From Synchiropus splendidus (Eukaryota; Chordata; Actinopteri; Syngnathiformes; Callionymidae): a stretch of 64,000 nucleotides of DNA. Shown one piece after another: positions 58,190-64,000 of this stretch (its first letter is position 1; every line of letters begins with the position of its first letter). The DNA is taken from NCBI RefSeq assembly GCF_027744825.2, contig NW_026527057.1, positions 1,178,001 through 1,242,000 on the forward strand, written 5' to 3'. The translations under genes were made by a program, and so were the position numbers. Under the pieces are notes generated by a model. That model searched no databases and was not told the DNA's origin. It saw nothing but the letters and a program-made list of their open reading frames with translations.

Positions 58190-61099
58190 GTGCTAGTAAA
58201 ATTGGCTAATGGAGATGTTACTATGTTGGCTCTAGGAAGATTTAATGGTAAAATGGTGGCAATAGGGCCGAACCCTTTATTGTCTCCAAATGACTCAGAA
58301 TGGATTATAGATGCCCCTTCCTCAAATTGGATGAGAGAGGTTAACAGGATCACGGCCATAGAAAAATTAGTGTGTACTTCACACATAAAGGACAAGGCGC
58401 GCCTAGAGAAGATCCTTTATTCTGCCGAAGTGGCCCGATTTAAAAATGATGTAGGATTAATGAAAACTGAACCATATGTCATCAGGGGTGGCCTCCCAGG
58501 TAAACAGAAGCAGTACCCATTAGGTAAATATGAAGATCAATTGCTAGCAGTGTTTAAAGAATTGGAACAACTAGGGGTCATTGAGAAAATTAAAGAACCA
58601 CCCTGCTTAATGCCAGTACAAGCAGTACCAAAAAAGGATGGTACTGTCAGACCTGTCCATAACCTAAAAATGTTAAATGACGTGACAGTGAAAGACACTA
58701 GACAAATCATCAATCCCCGACAGACCATGTTAAAAATACGCCCGGGAGAATATAACTCCAGTATTGACCTTGCAAATGGATTCTGGTCCGTACCACTGGC
58801 CGAGGAAAGCAGGCCGAAAACCTGTTTTATGATTAAAGGACAAGGCTACATGTGGACTAGGCTTCCCCAAGGATTTGTGAATTCCCCTAACGCATTTCAG
58901 GAACGTATGGAGAAACTGTTGCAAGACTTGCAAGTCACGTGTTATATAGATGACATATTCATCTCCACGGAGACAGAAGAAGAACATCTCGAGCTTTTGG
59001 AAGAAGTAATCCGGAGACTGAAAGACCATGGAATGAAAATTGGAATCGCCAAATGTGAGATAGGTGTACCTCAAGTCAAATATCTGGGTGTCCTAGTCAC
59101 TAAGCATGCGATAACTTCCACTGACGACTATCTCCAAAATCTGCACCCTACTACGCTTAAAGAGCTAGAGAAATGTTTAGGAAAATTGGGGTGGCTACGA
59201 AGTATGATCCCTTATTATTCCACCTTAGCGAGACCTGTCGAGATGATCAAAAATAAGGTCAGGACATTCGACAAAAGATCCCTAAAGTTAATAGAACATG
59301 ATAGAATGCTAACGCCAGAAGAAATTGAAACCTGGAACTGCCTTATACAACAAATTCTCACGGATGGGGTGAAACTCGCTCCGTACCGAGATGGACAAAA
59401 TATCTCTGTAAAAGTGTTAGAGGAAAAGGAAAATGGTGGATGCGCGGCAGTCTACGAGGAAAGCAGTGACACACCAATTTGTTACGTATCTGTCAGGTAT
59501 TCACCCACTGAGAGTCGATTTGCCCCAGCAGAAAGAGAACTCAGGTTGTTATGGAAAGTTTACACGGAACTGGCTTCCAACTTAGGCCAGGTCTATGTAA
59601 AATGTACAGTACAGAATGACCTCACTAAAGAAATGGTCAAAGATACGGTGGAATTCGCTAAAGCTTATGCCTCTAGATGGGGAAAGTGGAAGCAGATGCT
59701 CTTGGATCCGAATTGGTCATTTATAATGGCCAAGTCTAAGCAGCAGCCAAAAAACCCTGCAATATCCCAACCGGATTATACAGGAATATACACCCTCTTT
59801 ACTGATGGAAGTAAAACTGCACAAGACCCCGAGGGATATTGGGGTTTTGTGCTTTACAAACGAGATAAACCTCTGTATAAAGAAAAAGGAAGAATGGGCA
59901 AGACAGCACAGGAAGCCGAGTTACAGGCAGTTGTCAGCGGACTGCAATATGTAAAGAAGAAGGGAATAAAATCCTTACGAATTGTGACTGACAGTTGGTA
60001 TGTGTCGGAAGGACTGAAAGATAACCTTAAATACTGGCAGCAGCGAGACTTCCAGAATTACAAAGGAAAAGAGTTGGAACATCGTGACCTATGGATAGTG
60101 GTGAACCAATTGCTACAACACATAAAACTTTGGGTGACCCATGTCAATAGTCACACAGGAATCCAGGATTTTGATCACATGGGAAATGACGTGGTTGACA
60201 AACTGGTGCAGACTAGGGCGGTTGTGGTAGGCACTTTGATTTTTCCTGATAAATGGAAGAATGACCAAGGGAAGCTTGTCATTCCTCAGGAAGAAAGGCT
60301 GGATTATGTCCGGCATATTCATCGTGCTTTGCTACATGTCGGAAATGAGAGAACGCGAAGATGGATGGTTGATAACGGGATTGAGGCCGGTCCTCTCAAA
60401 GACACCATATCACTAGTTAGACATGACTGCGAGATATGCATGGAGAAGGGATTGTTACCTCCTATTGCTTATCAGGAAGGAAAAATTGCTGAAGAGTTCC
60501 CGGGCATTTCCGCGTCTATGGATGTAGGGGTCCTGGGGAGTCACTATGGCATATATAAAAAATTCCTGGTGATAGCTGACAATGGGGGAGGACACACACG
60601 AGTCTACCCCATTAAGAAAGAAACCACAAAGACAGCTAAAGAGTGTGTAATGTCATTTATTCAGGGGAATCCAGTCAAAACCCTCAGATCGGATAATGCC
60701 GCCATGTTTACTTCCAAGCACTTTCGTTCATGGTTGGAGCAGGAAGGGATACGACATGTCTTATACATCCCGCATCAATCCAACACTAACGGAGTCGCGG
60801 AACGTGCAGTGCGCGCGGCAAAATCACAAATACTACTGTATAAGCACAGATGGCACTTACCTGAAAACCGCTTTGCCATTAACCAACAACTCAGTCTCCC
60901 CAAGTTACGGGGCTCTACCCCTGCCCACTCTCACGAGCCCTCTGTATCGTTGCAGGAGGGAAGTGAGGTGTGGATACTCGCCACCGGAAAATCTACCACA
61001 ATAGTAAAAGTCGAAGGGAACGTACTTACGGGTAAAGATGGCCACAGGTACCACCCCAAGCAACTACGACTTAAGTATAAAAATCAGGATGGAAGCTGA
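58190..61099 (+). CDS. pol: ERV Pol: RT, RNase H, integrase (969 aa after the stop)
   Basis: Copies the RNA genome to DNA and inserts it. The frame is open from 58169 just after the protease TGA; numbering here is from the GTG at 58190. Seen in order: remainder of protease; RT with D193 in SSIDLANGFW, LPQGFVNSPNAFQERM and YIDD at 252-255; RNase H with D539 (FTDGS), E577, D601 (VTDSWY) and a late NSHTG...GNDVVDKL; integrase finger with H709/H711/H716 and C747, C750; integrase core D778, D835, E871, a D,D-35-E spacing; and an SH3-like end near GSEVWI. All catalytic residues are present. There is no in-frame stop after 58168. The last 62 bases overlap the accessory frame. Assignment as retroviral Pol is very secure; the genus is not. 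Confidence 0.95.
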   Translation: MLVKLANGDVTMLALGRFNGKMVAIGPNPLLSPNDSEWIIDAPSSNWMREVNRITAIEKLVCTSHIKDKARLEKILYSAEVARFKNDVGLMKTEPYVIRGGLPGKQKQYPLGKYEDQLLAVFKELEQLGVIEKIKEPPCLMPVQAVPKKDGTVRPVHNLKMLNDVTVKDTRQIINPRQTMLKIRPGEYNSSIDLANGFWSVPLAEESRPKTCFMIKGQGYMWTRLPQGFVNSPNAFQERMEKLLQDLQVTCYIDDIFISTETEEEHLELLEEVIRRLKDHGMKIGIAKCEIGVPQVKYLGVLVTKHAITSTDDYLQNLHPTTLKELEKCLGKLGWLRSMIPYYSTLARPVEMIKNKVRTFDKRSLKLIEHDRMLTPEEIETWNCLIQQILTDGVKLAPYRDGQNISVKVLEEKENGGCAAVYEESSDTPICYVSVRYSPTESRFAPAERELRLLWKVYTELASNLGQVYVKCTVQNDLTKEMVKDTVEFAKAYASRWGKWKQMLLDPNWSFIMAKSKQQPKNPAISQPDYTGIYTLFTDGSKTAQDPEGYWGFVLYKRDKPLYKEKGRMGKTAQEAELQAVVSGLQYVKKKGIKSLRIVTDSWYVSEGLKDNLKYWQQRDFQNYKGKELEHRDLWIVVNQLLQHIKLWVTHVNSHTGIQDFDHMGNDVVDKLVQTRAVVVGTLIFPDKWKNDQGKLVIPQEERLDYVRHIHRALLHVGNERTRRWMVDNGIEAGPLKDTISLVRHDCEICMEKGLLPPIAYQEGKIAEEFPGISASMDVGVLGSHYGIYKKFLVIADNGGGHTRVYPIKKETTKTAKECVMSFIQGNPVKTLRSDNAAMFTSKHFRSWLEQEGIRHVLYIPHQSNTNGVAERAVRAAKSQILLYKHRWHLPENRFAINQQLSLPKLRGSTPAHSHEPSVSLQEGSEVWILATGKSTTIVKVEGNVLTGKDGHRYHPKQLRLKYKNQDGS

Positions 61100-62648
61100 C
61101 CGAGACCATGTGCCAGGTTGGGTTCAGGGGGTTGGGGAGGACTATGTGAAGATGCTCCCCGACCGAGTCTTCCCAAATAATGGCCTTTTGGTCATGGCCT
61201 GGGATGGTGTTAATCATTCCTGGAAAAAAGGGATTGTTATGCCCTATACTCACCCCACCACCAGTGCTAGATGGTCTAACTATGAGCCTGGTGACTGTGT
61301 CCTTTGTGCTGCGCCCGTTTTTGCCCTAATTTGGTCTGGAGATGCAAAGTACAAGCATGAGCACCGTCCTAAGCGAGCGGAAGTGGGCGCTGAACACTTG
61401 ATGTGCGGGATTGAATTAATGGGGTCTGCCCCCTTCACGTTTTGCAAATGCTGCTGGGACTCGTGGGGATGTCGATATCAAATACTACGCAAAGACACCC
61501 ATTGCGGGCCATGCACCTGTGGCCGACGTAACGGGGTTTGGAATGTGTGCGATACTGGCACCCCCTGGCAGATAAACCCAGCACAGTTCTTGGCGCTACG
61601 GTATCGTTTCCACTCAAACGATCACCTTCCTCAGCCGCCGTTTGCTTTACGGGCCAGTGTCATAGATTCTTGGAACTGCCCCATTCTGATATACCAGACT
61701 GTGATGACTATTGGCTATGACAAATTGTCATCTAAACAGGAAAAGAAACTCTCAGTCATCCCCAGGGATACCACCATGAAGTGGGAAGACTTTCTCCCTT
61801 GGAAGTGGGAGGATGGCTTGCGTTTGTCTGGAGATGGGAGCCTATCCTTGCCAGGCTATAGCCAGAGAGATTGGGAATCCACCTCCATGGGAAGGTGGTG
61901 GACCGAGCAAATATGGCCACAAGATAGAGTGGCTAAGGGGAAAATATTCTGCCCAGACGTGTACAACTACCCGCATTTAACCAACAATAAGAGGATTTTT
62001 ACAACTTCTGGAACCTTGCCCAGGCATGCTAAGGAGGTACAGGAAGCCAGGGTCTCCACTATTGAACGTAACCTTATTCTTGTTACTGAATGCGGCCCAC
62101 GTGTAGTGTCTGGGACCGCCCATGTCCTTATCTTGTTCACTGGCTTCATATGGTGCCCGTTGGGGGTCTTCATAGAAGTTGACACAAAGGACTTGATGAT
62201 ACTGACTAATGTCTCGATCCCGGTCAGACCTGTAGCAAGGACAAAGGTGACTGGATGGTGGTCAGCCTGGCTGAGGAGGAGAGCTAAGCTCAGCCGTACT
62301 GGATTTACTGAAGCTGTCTTGGATCATGAGATGCCAGGCAGCACGTTTTTCCAGCAGCACCTAGGACCATGCCTGGGAGGTGCGATTGGTCCAGAGGGGG
62401 AGAGGAATAATCCCAAGAACAGTTCGGCTATTATGAACCAATCAGGAGAGATCAAAAAGACGGCGTCGCAAGAACTAATGCCACCACCCTCTTCTCACCC
62501 ACAGGATCTTGATAGTCCTGGGTCAGAAGACGAGGAGGTGCCTAAAGTACGCGATAAAGGCAAGCGACCAGCTAGTGGTAAGCAATCGCGAATAGCCCTC
62601 CTTCTCAAAAGAAGAAAGGGAAAGAAGAATAATGAATTTATGGGATAA
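61038..62648 (+). CDS. ERV accessory frame of unknown function (536 aa)
   Basis: I do not recognise this protein. It starts inside the end of pol at an ATG in strong context (A at -3, G at +4) and ends 117 bases before the Env ATG, so it is an extra gene between pol and env. The N-terminal half has 11 cysteines from 87 to 170 (C87, C90, C123, C136, C138, C139, C144, C155, C158, C160, C170), including CKCC and CGPCTC, a possible metal-binding module. It is unusually rich in tryptophan. A hydrophobic stretch lies near 355-375. The C-terminus is acidic and then strongly basic (LLLKRRKGKK), like a nuclear localisation signal. An intact 1.6-kb frame in an otherwise slightly damaged element suggests it was functional. 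A nuclear or regulatory role is a guess; it is not a recognisable Env, dUTPase or cyclin. Confidence 0.8.
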   Translation: MATGTTPSNYDLSIKIRMEADRDHVPGWVQGVGEDYVKMLPDRVFPNNGLLVMAWDGVNHSWKKGIVMPYTHPTTSARWSNYEPGDCVLCAAPVFALIWSGDAKYKHEHRPKRAEVGAEHLMCGIELMGSAPFTFCKCCWDSWGCRYQILRKDTHCGPCTCGRRNGVWNVCDTGTPWQINPAQFLALRYRFHSNDHLPQPPFALRASVIDSWNCPILIYQTVMTIGYDKLSSKQEKKLSVIPRDTTMKWEDFLPWKWEDGLRLSGDGSLSLPGYSQRDWESTSMGRWWTEQIWPQDRVAKGKIFCPDVYNYPHLTNNKRIFTTSGTLPRHAKEVQEARVSTIERNLILVTECGPRVVSGTAHVLILFTGFIWCPLGVFIEVDTKDLMILTNVSIPVRPVARTKVTGWWSAWLRRRAKLSRTGFTEAVLDHEMPGSTFFQQHLGPCLGGAIGPEGERNNPKNSSAIMNQSGEIKKTASQELMPPPSSHPQDLDSPGSEDEEVPKVRDKGKRPASGKQSRIALLLKRRKGKKNNEFMG

Positions 62649-62765
62649 ATTCTGGTATTGGAGAGCTAGGCCTGGTGGCAGTTTAAGGCGAGACAACAAT
62701 TGGCATATAAAGATCAAGCCAAGGATATACAGCACCAGACACCAGCTACAATTTCCAGGAAACAA

Positions 62766-64000
62766 ATGAAACGCGACAAAATGATCAAGGAATGGGAGAA
62801 AACCACTAGGATGTCTCCCTTGAGTCTTTTTATAATTGGAATGCTACTATTTATATTAATATTAGTAATAGCCTCATGGTCAAATATAGTCTATGAACAT
62901 ATGACCTATACCAGCAGTGTCACCCGACGTTGGAAATCGAAAACAGTACGTTGTAGAAACTGCACCGTCTTGACCCCGGATACGAAAGAAATATCTTTGC
63001 CAATTGCAACAGATAAAAATGGCACTCAATTTGATCAAGCTCTGTGGATAAAACAAGCAATTGTCTACCTAAATATCCATGGAGCTATAAGTGGCACTTG
63101 TGAGTATGAGAAACCAAAACTTGATAGTCAGGAAGTGAAGAGTCAGGTGACCGCCAAGACACTTAAACGGAGACGTCGCCGAAGCGCGGAAAGCCCTGTG
63201 GACAAAACTGCCGCACGTCCCACTTGGACAGCTGCTGCTATGTCAATTACCCCCAGTCTGATCAATCAAACGGGAAATATTAATGTGATCGAAAACCATA
63301 TGGCCAGTAGCATGACTACACCTGAACCTGGAAAAGATACCAGGAATAATGGCACGACAGGAATAGATACTCAGACTACTTTATCTGCCAAAAATAATGA
63401 AGGGAATCTCGGTGCAGCAATGACTGAAAAGAAGACAGTCATGGCCGCATCTCCTATAGATTCCATAATCATGTATACCCCAACAATGGCCCCTGATCAA
63501 ATGGAGACTAACATAATCTCAACATCTGATGGCAAAACAGTTGACGTAAATACGATGGCCCCAATGTTCACATCGGAGCCCGCAGATCCTCACAAGGAAG
63601 GCATGGGAGAATGTGATATCCCATTTAAAAGTGTTAACGTGTTAAATTGTGATGAAGGACTCATGGACTGGCTTCTCCAGGCATCTCAGGCAGCGTATGA
63701 GAGGCTGTGTGAATATAAGGCCCAGTGTAAACGGAAGAATCAAACCCTATGTGAATACGACACCTGGAAAGATATAGTAACTCATTATGGACCTACCTCC
63801 AAGGAATTTGTAACAGTAAAAGTAAAGTTAATCAATCATGAAGAGATGAGACTTTCTGGATGGTCCTTCAAAATCAACTCTGATAAAACCTGTTATTATA
63901 AAGTTTTTGCCCAACAAACGAGACGGGGCTGGTCGACGGGAGAAGATAGATATTATATGATGAAAACATGCCAGAAAATCAATACCACCCATGTGTGGAA
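62766..64000 (+). CDS. env: ERV envelope glycoprotein, N-terminal part
   Basis: Runs off the window edge (411 complete codons, no stop). The open frame extends back to 62670, but 62766 is the first ATG. Residues about 19-36 form a hydrophobic segment after a short basic N-terminus, fitting a membrane-anchored leader. A KRRRRR|S furin-type site ends at residue 139 (63165-63182). After it come a Thr/Ser/Met-rich stretch with several N-glycosylation sequons (NQT, NGT, NTT) and then a Cys-containing folded region from about residue 285. A long leader with a transmembrane segment and its own furin site resembles the spumavirus Env leader peptide; ordinary retroviral signal peptides are shorter and cut by signal peptidase. 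The SU/TM boundary, fusion peptide and anchor are not in view. Confidence 0.8.
   Translation, partial: MKRDKMIKEWEKTTRMSPLSLFIIGMLLFILILVIASWSNIVYEHMTYTSSVTRRWKSKTVRCRNCTVLTPDTKEISLPIATDKNGTQFDQALWIKQAIVYLNIHGAISGTCEYEKPKLDSQEVKSQVTAKTLKRRRRRSAESPVDKTAARPTWTAAAMSITPSLINQTGNINVIENHMASSMTTPEPGKDTRNNGTTGIDTQTTLSAKNNEGNLGAAMTEKKTVMAASPIDSIIMYTPTMAPDQMETNIISTSDGKTVDVNTMAPMFTSEPADPHKEGMGECDIPFKSVNVLNCDEGLMDWLLQASQAAYERLCEYKAQCKRKNQTLCEYDTWKDIVTHYGPTSKEFVTVKVKLINHEEMRLSGWSFKINSDKTCYYKVFAQQTRRGWSTGEDRYYMMKTCQKINTTHVW

Larger units (their letters stand above)
52698..64000 (+). mobile_element. Endogenous retrovirus, 5' part (foamy-like mosaic)
   Basis: Begins TGTTGTATAC directly after satellite and continues past the window edge. 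Parts seen: LTR, primer binding site, leader, macro-domain frame, Gag, protease, Pol, accessory frame and Env start. RT, RNase H and integrase catalytic residues are all present, so this is a retrovirus-class element and not a Gypsy or Pao retrotransposon. The separate Pol start, the zinc-knuckle-free Gag and the furin-cleaved Env leader point towards spumavirus relatives; an RT tree is needed to place it. Coding frames are nearly intact, with one stop in protease and a Gag frame without a proximal ATG. Confidence 0.93.

Noticed and set aside
56371..58395. Minus-strand and alternate-frame ORFs across gag and pol.
   Set aside because: Overlap well-supported retroviral frames and carry no recognisable domains.

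Overview
This is vertebrate, most probably teleost fish, nuclear DNA. It contains no host protein-coding gene that I can recognise. The fish assignment is an inference from the company of elements: a Rex1/CR1-like LINE whose 3' tail ends in ATTCTG-type repeats, a BEL/Pao retrotransposon, and a deep-branching, foamy-like endogenous retrovirus (ERV).

Layout. (1) About 43 kb is one satellite family with a 188-bp monomer, roughly 230 copies, in three blocks: 1-22474, 29931-40852 and 42900-52697. The blocks look like one array split by transposon insertions. They carry nested higher-order duplications: 2817 bp (15 monomers) at 8.5-14.2 kb, 1318 bp (7 monomers) at 37.6-40.3 kb, 2065 bp (11 monomers) at 46.4-49.8 kb, and a 376-bp dimer near 21-22 kb. 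The many short open frames on both strands of these blocks are by-products of the repeat, not genes. (2) A complete, apparently very young BEL/Pao element lies at 22475-29930. Its two 373-bp LTRs differ by one base, it has a 5-bp target duplication, and it holds one intact 2043-codon Gag-Pol frame. (3) A 5'-truncated LINE lies at 40853-42899 on the minus strand and keeps its reverse transcriptase frame. (4) An ERV begins at 52698 and runs off the right edge.

The ERV is the most interesting part. Its order is: a ~1.6-kb 5' LTR; an 18-nt primer binding site of the tRNA-Lys3 type; a 448-codon frame with a macro (ADP-ribose-binding) domain and an overlapping PTAP/PPAY late-domain motif; a Gag (capsid/nucleocapsid) frame without zinc knuckles; a protease that starts at its own ATG overlapping the Gag stop; Pol (RT, RNase H, integrase, all catalytic residues present); a 536-codon Cys/Trp-rich accessory frame of unknown function between pol and env; and the start of Env, with a membrane-anchored leader and a strong furin site after residue 139. 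Pol with its own start, a basic Gag tail without zinc knuckles, and a long cleaved Env leader recall spumaviruses. The macro domain, the late-domain motif and the accessory gene do not. Two lesions or oddities are visible: an in-frame TGA early in the protease, and a Gag frame that has no ATG near its start and sits in the -1 frame relative to the macro-domain frame.

The 3' half of env, any further genes, the 3' LTR and the right-hand flank lie outside the window, so I could not measure LTR age or find the target duplication for the ERV.
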